From the NCBI GenBank assembly GCA_963845735.1, contig CAWJTR010000011.1, positions 372,001 to 436,000 of the forward strand: a stretch of 64,000 nucleotides of DNA. Reading direction: 5' to 3'. The notes under the pieces are model-generated. The model searched no databases, was not told the DNA's origin, and saw only the letters and a list, made by a program, of their open reading frames with translations. Both the position numbers and the translations under genes were made by a program. Of the stretch, positions 47,303-56,444 are shown piece by piece; position 1 is the first letter of the stretch, and every line of letters starts with the position of its first letter. This DNA comes from AP-15 sp963845735 (lineage in GTDB: Bacteria > Pseudomonadota > Alphaproteobacteria > ATCC43930 > CGMCC-115725).

Positions 47303-48027
47303 AACCCGCGCGGCGCCGCCTGACCGGGCGCCAAGGTGACGTCGGGAGGGCGCAAATAAAGCGGCCGTGCGGGGCCGCCCCGCTCGCCGCGGCGCCATAG
47401 CCCCAAAGCCACGCGCACAGCCCCGACCGCGGGTGGCTCCCCGTCGGTGACGAGGCTGGCGCAATCCCGCCCGTCGAGCGCGGCTGCCGCCCGTGGCGCG
47501 GCGTCGCCAGTGACGGCCAGCGGGCGAGAGCCCGAGGCGGCGGTGACGATCTCAGTCAGCGCTTCGGGCAGCACCGCGGCGGGTGAGCCGAGCGCATGGC
47601 GCGCGGGATCGAAGAGTTGGATGTATAAATCGGCGCGCCGGCTGTCGAGAGCGACGAGAAGGAACCTTTCGATCGGGTCGTCTTCGCAGGCGGCGGCGCC
47701 AGCCTCGAAGCTGGTCACGCCGAACAGTGGCACGCCGAGGCCGAGAGCGATCCCTTTTGCTGCAGCGAGCCCGACACGGATGCCGGTGAAGCTACCGGGC
47801 CCGGTGGTAACCGTTATCAGATCGAGCGTCGAGGCCGCCAACCGCGCCGCGCCCATGGCGCGTTCGACCATCGGCAGCAGCGCCTCAGCCTGACCATGGG
47901 GCATTGTCCGGCGCTCGACGCAAAGGAGGTTGTCACCGGCGGCAACCGCCACCGAACATGCCGATCCCGCTGAATCGAGAGCCAGGATAAAGGGATCGAG
48001 GCTGTGCAGTTCCGATAGGGAATTCAG
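47299..48027 (-). CDS. tsaB: tRNA t6A biosynthesis protein TsaB
   Basis: Partner of TsaD in t6A37 formation. Family segments: ILALDSAGSACSVAVA, LPMVERAMGAARLAAS and ITVTTGPGSFTGIRVGLAAA. No ATG, GTG or TTG lies close to the conserved start; CTG at 48027, overlapping the nfu stop (CTGA), is the best-placed candidate, whereas the next ordinary start would extend 32 codons into nfu. Roughly 242 residues. It forms a chain nfu-tsaB-rimI with overlapping ends. Confidence 0.92.
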   Translation of the reverse strand: MNSLSELHSLDPFILALDSAGSACSVAVAAGDNLLCVERRTMPHGQAEALLPMVERAMGAARLAASTLDLITVTTGPGSFTGIRVGLAAAKGIALGLGVPLFGVTSFEAGAAACEDDPIERFLLVALDSRRADLYIQLFDPARHALGSPAAVLPEALTEIVTAASGSRPLAVTGDAAPRAAAALDGRDCASLVTDGEPPAVGAVRVALGLWRRGERGGPARPLYLRPPDVTLAPGQAAPRGL

Positions 48028-48578
48028 ACGGCGCGGACCTCGACGACTTCGGGAATGTAATGGCGCAGCATGTTTTCGATGCCCGCCTTCAACGTTGCGG
48101 TGGAACTCGGGCAGCCGGAGCACGAGCCCTGCATGTGCAGGTAGACGACGCCGTCTTCGAAATCGTGGAAGATGATGTCTCCGCCATCCTGCGCCACCGC
48201 CGGGCGCACGCGCGTCTCGAGCAATTCCTTGATCTGCGAGACGATCTCATCATCCTCCTCGTCGCCGGTATCGACTGTCCCGCCTTCGGCGCCATTGGCG
48301 AATACCGGCCGGCCAGCGGTGAAATGCTCCATGATCGCCGCCAGGACCGCAGGCTTCAGCTGATACCAGTCGCCGTCATCTTCTTTTGTGACGGTGATGA
48401 AGTCGGCGCCGAAGAACACGCCGCAGATCTGCGGCAACGTGAACAGCCGTTCGGCCAGCGGCGATACACGCGCGGCCGCCGCTTCGGTGAAGTTGGCGGT
48501 GCCGGTAGCCATGACCACCTGACCCGGAAGAAATTTCAGGGTCGCCGGATTCGGCGTCTGTTCGGTCTGGATGAACAT
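48024..48578 (-). CDS. NifU-like iron-sulfur scaffold / carrier protein
   Basis: Delivers Fe-S clusters. N-terminal Nfu_N domain (MFIQTEQTPNPATLKFLPGQ) and a C-terminal NifU domain with the cluster-binding pair in LHMQGSCSGCPSSTATLKAG (CxxC). 184 residues, intact. Next to trpS and tsaB on the same strand, a common alphaproteobacterial arrangement. Confidence 0.95.
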   Translation of the reverse strand: MFIQTEQTPNPATLKFLPGQVVMATGTANFTEAAAARVSPLAERLFTLPQICGVFFGADFITVTKEDDGDWYQLKPAVLAAIMEHFTAGRPVFANGAEGGTVDTGDEEDDEIVSQIKELLETRVRPAVAQDGGDIIFHDFEDGVVYLHMQGSCSGCPSSTATLKAGIENMLRHYIPEVVEVRAV

Positions 48579-48650
48579 CGGCGGCTCCAAAAATGCGGAA
48601 AAGGGCAGTTCTAAGCATGGGGGCTCGGCGTCCCGAATCAAGCCTGGAAC

Positions 48651-49649
48651 TCAGGGCCGCAGCAGCCCGCTGATGTCTTGCGCCTCCCGCAGAACCGGGT
48701 CGGCAAGCATGTGCGCGCGCTCGGCGCCGCGGCGTAGCACGCCGTCGATATAACCAGGGTCGGCCATCAGGCGGCGCATTTCGCCGCCGATCCGCCCCAG
48801 CACCTCGACCGCGACCTCGGAGAGCGCCTCCTTGAACTGCGAGAAATTTTGGCCGGCGAAGCGGGCGAGCGCCGCTTCGCGCGGGAGACCGGTGAGCGCC
48901 CCGTAGATGCCGATCAGATTGTCGGCCTCGGCTCGGCGCTCGAGCTGCGCGATCGTCGCGGGCAGCGGTTCGGGGTCGGTCTTGGCGCGGCGGATCTTCA
49001 AGGCGATCGCGTCGGCGGCGTCGGTCATATTGATGCGCGAGTAATCGGAGGTGTCCGATTTCGACATCTTCTTGGTGCCGTCACGCAGGCTCATGACCCG
49101 TGTCGCCGTGCCGAAGATCTGCGGCTCGGGCAGCGGAAAGAAATCCCGCTCGTAGCGGCGGTTGAAAGCGCCGGCGAGGTCGCGGGCGAGTTCAAGATGT
49201 TGTTTCTGGTCCTCGCCTACCGGCACATGTGTCGCCTTGTAGACGAGGATGTCCGCCGCCATCAGCACCGGATAGGCGTAGAGACCGAGGCCGGCCATAT
49301 CGCGCTGGTTGCCCGCCTTCTCCTTGAACTGGGTCATGCGATTGAGCCAGCCGAGCGGGGCGAGGCAGGCGAGCAGCCAAGCAAGCTCGGCATGGGCGGA
49401 CACCATGCTCTGGTTGAAGATGATGCAGCGATCGGTGTCGATCCCAGCGGCGATATAGGCCGCGGCGACCTCTCGGGTGTTGGCGCGCAGTTCGGCCGGG
49501 TCCTGCGGCAGAGTCAGCGCGTGCAGATCGACGATGCAGAAGATGCATTCATATTCGTTCTGCAACGCTACCCAGTTCCGAATAGCGCCGAGATAATTGC
49601 CGAGGTGCAGGTTGCCGGTCGGCTGGACGCCCGAAAAAATGCGGTTCAT
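48651..49649 (-). CDS. trpS: tryptophanyl-tRNA synthetase
   Basis: Charges tRNA-Trp. Class I motifs: FSGVQPTGNLHLGNYLGAI (HIGH-like HLGN) and GTKKMSKSD (KMSKS). The YAYPVLMAADILVYKATHVP segment is typical of bacterial TrpRS. 332 residues, intact. Confidence 0.97.
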   Translation of the reverse strand: MNRIFSGVQPTGNLHLGNYLGAIRNWVALQNEYECIFCIVDLHALTLPQDPAELRANTREVAAAYIAAGIDTDRCIIFNQSMVSAHAELAWLLACLAPLGWLNRMTQFKEKAGNQRDMAGLGLYAYPVLMAADILVYKATHVPVGEDQKQHLELARDLAGAFNRRYERDFFPLPEPQIFGTATRVMSLRDGTKKMSKSDTSDYSRINMTDAADAIALKIRRAKTDPEPLPATIAQLERRAEADNLIGIYGALTGLPREAALARFAGQNFSQFKEALSEVAVEVLGRIGGEMRRLMADPGYIDGVLRRGAERAHMLADPVLREAQDISGLLRP

Positions 49650-49680
49650 GGCGCCTGTTATCGCCGCAGCCGGGCACGGG

Positions 49681-51231
49681 TCAAGCCGGTTGCCGTCGCA
49701 GCCGCCCCCAAAGATCGCGCCATTCGGCTATCCCGAGAGCCAGCGCCAGCAGGACGAAAACGGCGAACCCGGCTCCGACCAGGCCGGCGAGCGCCGCGAT
49801 CCGAATCATCCCGGGTCCGGCAAGGGCGGGCGCCGCGGCCAGGCGCAGCAAGGCCAGAACTGCCGCCATGCCGAGCGCAGCCACCCCGACCCGCGGCAGA
49901 TTGCGCCGGGCCCGAGGATCGAGCCGGAAATGCCCGCGCCGGACCAAAAGGACCAGCAAGGTCAGTGCATTGAGCCAGCCCGCGCAACTCGTCGCCAAGG
50001 CGATCCCGACATGGGCCAGAAACTGCATCAGGACGATGGTCAGGCCAAGATTGACGGCCATCGCCGTGATCGCGACCTTGACCGGGGTGGCCGTGTCGTG
50101 ACGGGCAAAAAAAGCGGGCGCGAGCACCTTGACCAGCACAAAGGCCGGCAGCCCCGCGGCATAGGCCGCGAGCGCCGCCGCGGTCGCCGCGGTATCGGCC
50201 GGGCTGAACGCGCCGCGCTGAAACAGCACCGCGAAGATCGGGCCCGCCAGCACCGCCAGCGCCGCCGCCGCCGGCAGGGTCAGCAGCAATGCCAGCTCGA
50301 GCCCGCGATTTTGCGTCGCCACGGCAGCTGGAGCATCGCCGAGCCGCAACTGGCGCGACAAGGGCGGCAGGATCGCCGTGCCGACGGCGATGCCGACGAC
50401 GCCGAGCGGCAGCTGGTTCAATCGGTCGGCGTAGTAGAGATAGGAAACCGAGCCACCCGGCAAAAATGAGGCGAGCGCCGTCGAGATCAGAAGATTGACC
50501 TGAGTGACCCCGGCGCCGACCGCTCCAGGACCCATGATCGCCAAGGTGCGGCGCACGCCCGGCGTCAGCCGCGGCAACGGCAGACGCAGTGCCAAGCCGG
50601 CGCGAGCGCAGGAAAACATCAGCCACAGGAATTGGGCGAGGCCGGCAGCGGTAATCGCCCAGGCGAGGGCGCGGCCGTCGTGCCAGGCGAACCGGTCCAT
50701 CAACAAGAGCGCGGCTATCAGAAACAGGTTCAGCAGCATAGGGGTCGCGGCGGCGGCGGCGAATTGATCGACCGAGTTCAAGACGCCGCCCTGCAGCGCC
50801 ACGAGCGCGATAAACAGCAGGTAGGGAAAGGTGATCCGAGCAAGGGCGACGGCGAGCGCGAACTTGTCGGGATCGTCGCCGAACCCCGGCGCGATCAACC
50901 GCATAACCACGGGCATAAAGATTTCGCCCAAAAGGACAAAGGCCAATAGCGCCGCGAGCAACACCGCGAGCGTGTCTTCGGCAAAGGCCCTGGCCGCCTC
51001 CCTGCCGTGCTCGGCGATGGTGCCGGCGAAAAGTGGAACAAAAGCGGCGCTGAAGGCGCCCTCGGCAAACAGGCTTCGGAACAAATTCGGCAGGCGTTGC
51101 GCCACAAAGAATGCATCGGCGACTGGCCCGGCGCCCAACAGCGCGGCGGTCAGGATGTCGCGCACAAAGCCCATGACCCGACTGAGGAGCGTGTAGGAGC
51201 CGACCGTGGCGACGGAACGCAGCAAGGTCAT
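49681..51231 (-). CDS. murJ: lipid II flippase MurJ (MviN)
   Basis: Inner-membrane flippase for peptidoglycan precursor. About 14 hydrophobic segments. Start MTLLRSVATVGSYTLLSRVM, then GFVRDILTAALLGAGPVADA and FFVAQRLPNLFRSLFAEGAF (the Arg-rich MurJ signature), and LYYADRLNQLPLGVVGIAVG. 516 residues, intact. Upstream in-frame starts exist, but this one matches the family. Confidence 0.96.
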   Translation of the reverse strand: MTLLRSVATVGSYTLLSRVMGFVRDILTAALLGAGPVADAFFVAQRLPNLFRSLFAEGAFSAAFVPLFAGTIAEHGREAARAFAEDTLAVLLAALLAFVLLGEIFMPVVMRLIAPGFGDDPDKFALAVALARITFPYLLFIALVALQGGVLNSVDQFAAAAATPMLLNLFLIAALLLMDRFAWHDGRALAWAITAAGLAQFLWLMFSCARAGLALRLPLPRLTPGVRRTLAIMGPGAVGAGVTQVNLLISTALASFLPGGSVSYLYYADRLNQLPLGVVGIAVGTAILPPLSRQLRLGDAPAAVATQNRGLELALLLTLPAAAALAVLAGPIFAVLFQRGAFSPADTAATAAALAAYAAGLPAFVLVKVLAPAFFARHDTATPVKVAITAMAVNLGLTIVLMQFLAHVGIALATSCAGWLNALTLLVLLVRRGHFRLDPRARRNLPRVGVAALGMAAVLALLRLAAAPALAGPGMIRIAALAGLVGAGFAVFVLLALALGIAEWRDLWGRLRRQPA

Positions 51232-51610
51232 GGCGCGGGTGTAGTCGAAAACTGCAGCCGTGAAAATGCTGCCCCTCGCCGGATTGTGCGTGGGAGGCGC
51301 CGCTCGGGCCACCCTCGGGACCACGAGCCGGCCATATTGGCCCGCCACCGGCCGCCGAGCCTATTTGGCCGCATTAGCGACTGTGGCATTTTCCGGGCCG
51401 AGGATGCGGGAACGCGAACATACGCGGGCCGGAGTTGGCCGACCCGTGACTTGTACGCGGTCGTCCGGCGGAGTAGGAAACTTGCCGAACGAGTGGAGCA
51501 GACTGCGGCACTACAGCCGCGCCAACGCAGTGTCGCCAGAATTTTACTTTATTTTCACGCCGGTTTTTCATACGGTTGGATACGTTTCTGAACGATGAAG
51601 CGAGGGCTTT
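51232..51610. other. intergenic, divergent promoters expected
   Basis: About 380 bases between the divergent murJ and SxtJ-like genes. No gene, hairpin or operator is obvious. An A/T-rich stretch near 51540-51560 could hold a promoter for the plus-strand cluster. Confidence 0.4.
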
Positions 51611-52048
51611 GTGACCGGTTCGGATGGAAATTGGCACGAAACTCTGCACGACGAAGATGCGGCGGCAGGCTCGTCGGATCGGGCATTCGGGCTTCTCTTC
51701 GCCGCGATAGCGGGTGTGTTAGCTGCTCTCGCCGCGTGGCAAGGGAGGCGCAGCGCGCTCGGCTGGGCGATCGTCGCAGCCGGGTTTCTCGCAGTGACGC
51801 TTCTCGCTCCACCCTTGCTCGGCCCGCTCAATCGCGCCTGGCGACGGCTGGCGTTGCTTCTTTCTAAGCTCACGACGCCACTGATCATGGGCCTGCTGTT
51901 CTATGTCGTCATTGCCCCCGTCGGCATCATCATGCGCTTAGCCGGTAAAGATCCGTTGCGGCTGCGTTTCGAACGTGAAAGCTCGAGCTATTGGCTGGCT
52001 CGAAGCTCGCAAGGCGATCGGCAAACTTCGATGACCCGGCAGTTTTGA
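51611..52048 (+). CDS. SxtJ-like membrane protein
   Basis: Small inner-membrane protein of unknown function. Two or three hydrophobic segments (FGLLFAAIAGVLAALAAW, LGWAIVAAGFLAVTLLAPPL, LIMGLLFYVVIAPVGIIMRL), then the family-typical GKDPLRLRFERESSSYW and a C-terminal MTRQF. GTG or ATG-type start at 51611. It opens a five-gene plus-strand cluster with a carbamoyltransferase. In cyanobacterial saxitoxin clusters sxtJ and sxtK accompany the carbamoyltransferase gene sxtI (recalled from the literature). 145 residues. Confidence 0.82.
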   Translation: MTGSDGNWHETLHDEDAAAGSSDRAFGLLFAAIAGVLAALAAWQGRRSALGWAIVAAGFLAVTLLAPPLLGPLNRAWRRLALLLSKLTTPLIMGLLFYVVIAPVGIIMRLAGKDPLRLRFERESSSYWLARSSQGDRQTSMTRQF

Positions 52049-52055
52049 GGGGCCG

Positions 52056-52208
52056 ATGCTCGACTTTGCAGCAGAGCTCTGGGTCTTCCTCCGCAGCCGC
52101 AAGAAATTCTGGCTGACGCCGGTAATATTGATGGCCTGCGTGGTTGGCGGGCTCGTCGTGTTGGTCGAGGGCTCGGCTATCGCCCCGTTCATCTACACGT
52201 TGTTCTGA
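52056..52208 (+). CDS. DUF5989 small membrane protein (SxtK-like)
   Basis: 50 residues: MLDFAAELWVFLRSRKKFWL, then a single membrane helix, ending EGSAIAPFIYTLF. The KKFWL and ILxEGSAxAPFIYTLF pattern is that of DUF5989 proteins, which are regularly next to SxtJ-like and carbamoyltransferase genes. Starts 8 bases after the SxtJ-like stop. Function unknown; it may form a membrane complex with its neighbour. Confidence 0.8.
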   Translation: MLDFAAELWVFLRSRKKFWLTPVILMACVVGGLVVLVEGSAIAPFIYTLF

Positions 52209-52215
52209 CGGCACC

Positions 52216-53254
52216 ATGAGCATTGAAACGGTTGAGTTGCCGGCCCCGCCGCTGGCGTTTCGGGATTGTGCCGACGTTTTTCAATGCCCGCTGAGCGGCG
52301 AGCCGCTGACCCCGGACGAGGGTGTCTGGATCAGCGCCAGCGGGACGCCGACGCTATTCGATCAAGGACGGCATCTCCTATCTGTACGCGCCGGTAGAGA
52401 CGGCGATGGCCGATCGCGATGTCACGGAACTGGTCAAGGCGTTCTACGAGGAAACGCCGTTCCCGAATTATGACGACATCGAGTTGCGCGAGAGCCTAAC
52501 CGCGAAAGCTCGGCAAGGGGTGTTCGCCGCGGCGCTCGACGAGCAGCTTCCGCATGGCGCCATAGTGCTGGAGGCCGGTTGCGGCACCGGCCAGCTGACG
52601 AACTTTCTCGGCCTGTCGTGGAAGCGCCGGGTCTTCGGCGGCGACATCTGCCTCAATTCTTTACTGTTGGCCAACGGCTTCCGCGAGCGTTATCGGATTG
52701 CGAACGCCTCTTTTCTGCAGATGAACTTGTTCCGGCCGCCGTTCCGTGACGGCAGCATCGACGTGGTGATCTCGAACGGCGTTCTGCATCACACCGGCGA
52801 CGCGCGCATGGGCTTCGAGGCGTTGCTCCGCAAGCTCAAACCCGGCGGCCTGATCTTGGTTGGTCTGTACAACAGCTACGCGCGCCTGCCGACCTTGTGG
52901 CGCAGGTGGGCCTTTGGACGGTTCGGCCCGATGGCCTATTTCCTCGATAGGCGGCTCACTTCAGCGCAAATGAACGAGGGGCGGTGGCAGGCGTGGTTTC
53001 GCGACCAGTATCGCCATCCGCATGAAACTCGTCATTCGATAGACGACGTCCTGAGCTGGTTCGACGAGGGCGGCGTCGAGTTTCTGTCGTCGATTCCGGC
53101 AGCCGACGGAAGTCCGTTTACGAGCGCTACCCGGTTGTTCGAACCGCATCCTCGGGCAACCTCGACGGCGAGGGTAGCGAGCCAGCTGCAGATGCTGCTG
53201 ACCGGTGGCCGGGATGGCGGGTTGTTTATAATGATTGGGCGCAAGCGCCCTTGA
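52216..53254 (+). CDS. SAM-dependent methyltransferase with zinc-ribbon-like N-terminus, one frameshift
   Basis: The N-terminal part (FQCPLSGEPLTPDEGVW) looks like a degenerate Trm112-type ribbon. The methyltransferase domain has IVLEAGCGTGQLTNFLGL, then VISNGVLHHTGDARMGFEAL and KLKPGGLILVGLYN. One inserted base near 52352 breaks the frame (TPT, then YSIKDGISYLYAPVE). Repaired length 345. Placed between the SxtK-like and carbamoyltransferase genes, it probably methylates the same unknown molecule. Confidence 0.82.
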
Positions 53255-53270
53255 TGCTTCGGAGAGATCG

Positions 53271-55106
53271 ATGCGTATCCTCGGCATTTCCGCCTACTAT
53301 CATGACAGCGCCGCCGCGTTGGTCGAGGATGGCCGCGTCATCGCCGCCGCCCAGGAAGAGCGCTTCACCCGGCAGAAATACGATAGCCGATATCCCTCCA
53401 ACGCGATCGCCTATTGCCTGGCTGAGGCTGGCTTGCGTCTCGGCGACATTGACCATATCGCCTTTTACGACAAGCCGTTCCTCAAATTCGAGCGGTTGCT
53501 CGAGACCTATCTGGCGTTCGCTCCGCATGGGTTCCGCTCGTTCCATTTGGCGATGCCACTGTGGGTAAAAGATAAGCTGTTTCAAAAAAGAAAACTTACC
53601 GAGAAGCTGCGCGCGGCGGCTCCGGATTTTGATTGGGACCACCGGCTGCTGTTTTCGGAGCACCACCTGAGCCACGCGGCCTCGGCTTTTTTTCCGTCGC
53701 CCTTTGAGGACGCGGTGATCCTGACGATGGACGGGGTGGGCGAGTGGGCGACGACCTCGGCCGGATTGGGCGCCGGGAACCAGATTACGATGCTGAAGGA
53801 GATCCATTTCCCGCACTCTCTCGGTCTGCTTTATTCGGCCTTCACCTATTTTACCGGGTTCCGGGTCAACTCCGGCGAATACAAGGTCATGGGACTCGCC
53901 CCTTATGGCGAGCCGCGCTTCTCCAAGACGATCCTCGATCATCTGATCGATCTGAAAGATGACGGCAGCTTCCGCCTCAATCAGGAATATTTCGATTATT
54001 GTACCGGGCTGAGGATGACCAACGACCGCTTCGCCCAGCTCTTTGGGGTTCCGGCGAGAAAGCCGGAGGAATTGCTCGATCAGGTGCATATGGATCTCGC
54101 CGCATCGATCCAGAGCGTCACCGAAGAGGCGATCTTGCGGCTGTCGCGGTCTCTGGCGGCCGAAACCGGCGCGCGCAACTTGTGCCTCGCCGGCGGCGTG
54201 GCGCTCAATTGCGTCGCCAACGGCAAAGTGCTTCGCGACCTGCGCTTCGACAAAGTGTGGGTGCAGCCTGCGGCCGGAGATGCCGGCGGCTCGTTGGGAG
54301 CAGCTCTCGCCGCCTATCACCTCGAGCTTGACCGCCCGCGCCACCTCTCCAACGAGATGGACGGCATGTCCGGAAGCTATCTCGGCCCCTCCTTCGACGA
54401 AGATGAGATCCGGGAGCGTTTGACTGCCGCCGGCGCCCTGTTCGAGGAGCTCGGCGACGACGAAGTCATCGACCGGACTGCCTCCGCGCTTGCCGACGAA
54501 AAGGCGGTGGGCTGGTTCCAAGGCCGAATGGAATTCGGCCCCCGGGCGCTCGGCGCGCGCTCGATCCTGGCCGATGCCCGCAGTCCGGCAATGCAGCGCA
54601 CCCTTAACCTCAAGGTCAAATACCGGGAGAGCTTCCGGCCATTTGCCCCGTCGGTGCTGCGCGAAGATGTCGCCGACTGGTTCGAGCTCGACGTCGACAG
54701 CCCGTATATGCTGATGGTCGCCGATGTCGTCGAGCACCGCCGGCGGGCAATGAGCGAAGCCGAACGCAATCTGTTCGGAATCGACAAGCTCAACGTGCCG
54801 CGCTCGGACATCCCGGCGGTCACTCATGTCGATTATTCCGCGCGTGTTCAGACCGTCCATCGCGAGACCAATCCGCGCTATCACGCGCTGCTCGGCCGCT
54901 TCAAGGAGCTGACCGGGTGCCCGGTGCTCGTCAACACCAGCTTCAACGTGCGCGGGGAGCCGATCGCGTGCTCGCCGGAGGACGCATTTCGCTGTTTTAT
55001 GGGCAGCGAGATCGACGTGCTCGTCGTCGGTAATTGCTTCCTGCGCAAAGACCATCAGGCCCCCGCGCTGCGCCTCGATTACCGCGACCGGTTCGACCCC
55101 GACTAA
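53271..55106 (+). CDS. carbamoyltransferase (NodU/CmcH/TobZ family)
   Basis: Transfers a carbamoyl group from carbamoyl phosphate via an adenylate to a hydroxyl of a small molecule or glycan. N-terminal Kae1-like domain: MRILGISAYYHDSAAALVED, FSEHHLSHAASAFFPSPFED (metal His), LTMDGVGEW, CLAGGVALNCVANGKV and GDAGGSLGAALAA. C-terminal domain: FQGRMEFGPRALGARSILAD, FRPFAPSVL and GCPVLVNTSFNVRGEPIACS. 611 residues, intact. ATG at 53271 follows GGAGAGA. Its neighbours match the sxtI-J-K association, and no other saxitoxin-pathway gene is present, so the acceptor is unknown. Confidence 0.95.
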   Translation: MRILGISAYYHDSAAALVEDGRVIAAAQEERFTRQKYDSRYPSNAIAYCLAEAGLRLGDIDHIAFYDKPFLKFERLLETYLAFAPHGFRSFHLAMPLWVKDKLFQKRKLTEKLRAAAPDFDWDHRLLFSEHHLSHAASAFFPSPFEDAVILTMDGVGEWATTSAGLGAGNQITMLKEIHFPHSLGLLYSAFTYFTGFRVNSGEYKVMGLAPYGEPRFSKTILDHLIDLKDDGSFRLNQEYFDYCTGLRMTNDRFAQLFGVPARKPEELLDQVHMDLAASIQSVTEEAILRLSRSLAAETGARNLCLAGGVALNCVANGKVLRDLRFDKVWVQPAAGDAGGSLGAALAAYHLELDRPRHLSNEMDGMSGSYLGPSFDEDEIRERLTAAGALFEELGDDEVIDRTASALADEKAVGWFQGRMEFGPRALGARSILADARSPAMQRTLNLKVKYRESFRPFAPSVLREDVADWFELDVDSPYMLMVADVVEHRRRAMSEAERNLFGIDKLNVPRSDIPAVTHVDYSARVQTVHRETNPRYHALLGRFKELTGCPVLVNTSFNVRGEPIACSPEDAFRCFMGSEIDVLVVGNCFLRKDHQAPALRLDYRDRFDPD

Positions 55107-55123
55107 GAGGGGCGGCTTCGCCG

Positions 55124-56279
55124 GTGCCCACCCTGCCCCGCCCGTCAACCCGCTTTGATCGCCTGCCGGCTTGGCAGCGTGCGGCGGTGCTGTCCCTGAC
55201 GGTGCTGGTGATCTGCCTCGTGTTGTTGCTTGGTGCGGAGGCCGCCGTTCGAATTCGCGATTTCGTCAAGCATGGCAATTTCTGGGGGATCGACGAAACC
55301 TACGAGATCGATCCGGCCACCGGGTTGCGCATCCCGATCCCCAACGGTCATTTTGGTGCGATCCACATCAACTCGTTTGGGTTCCGCGGGCCGGCCATCG
55401 CCCAGGAAAAACCGCCGGGCCGCTTGCGGATCGCCTTTCTTGGCGGCTCGACCACCTTCTGCGGCGAAGTCAGCAGCGACGCGATGACCTGGCCGGCCCT
55501 CGTCCGGAAAGCCCTGCACCAGCGCTGGCCGGCGCTCAGCATCGATTACATCAATGCCGGCGTGCCCGGCTACACGATCCGCTCGCTGTTGCCGGCCCTC
55601 GAAAAGCGGGTCGCTCAATTCAAGCCGGATATTATCGTTATCTATGAGGCGACCAACGATTTGAGCGCCAACAGCTACGATCTGGCGCACGAGCAAGGGG
55701 TCGCCCCGGTAAATCAGGAAGAGAACATCGGCTGGCTCAGCCGGCACTCGTTGCTCGCCTATCTGGTCGGGAAGAATATCGAGGTTATGCGGCTGCAGCG
55801 GGAGGTCGCCGACACTTCCGGCAAGATCAAGCTGGACATGCCTCGTCTCGATGCCGAGTTTCGTCAAGATTACATCAACCTCGTCGCCGCGAGCCAAAAG
55901 GTCGCCGAGGTCGTCGTGACTGTAACATTCGCGCCGCGCTTGCGCCCGCTCCAGCCCCCCGACCAGCGCCGGGAAGCGGCTAGCACCAGCCTATACTACA
56001 TGCCCTACATGACGATTGACGATTTACTCAAGGGATTTGCCGACTATAACCAGGTGATCCGCGAGGTGTCCAAAACATACGGAACCGTGCTCGTCGGCCA
56101 CGCCGACGCGATCCCGGCGGACGCGCAGCACTACACTGATTTCGGTGCACTTTACCGATGCCGGCAGCATCGCCATGGCCGATCGCGTCTCTCGGGTGCT
56201 GATCGCATCGCCGCAAGTGCAGGCGCTGGTCGCGAAACTCCGGGCGCAGGCCGCGCACGACGCTCAGCCGGCGGGGTGA
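55124..56279 (+). CDS. membrane-anchored SGNH/GDSL hydrolase, one frameshift
   Basis: Probable periplasmic esterase or O-acyl-modifying enzyme. GTG at 55124 after GAGGGG; one membrane anchor (VLSLTVLVICLVLLLGAEAA). SGNH blocks: IAFLGGSTTFCGEVSSD (Ser), INAGVPGYTIRSLL (Gly), VIYEATNDLSANSYD (Asn) and, after one inserted base near 56143, VHFTDAGSIAMADRVS (His). Repaired length 384. Last gene of the carbamoyltransferase cluster, 17 bases downstream, so it probably acts on the same product. Confidence 0.85.
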
Positions 56280-56444
56280 ACCCGCCACGACACCCGTCGC
56301 CGGAGCCGCCGGTGGCGGCAAGCCGCGCACTCTTCGGTAACACCACCGAACGCAAACCCTCGCGGATACGTGGTTAACCTCCCGGGCTTGTATTTTACCG
56401 CGCGATCGGATGACCGTTCGCTTCCCGGAGCACGGAGGCGGAGC

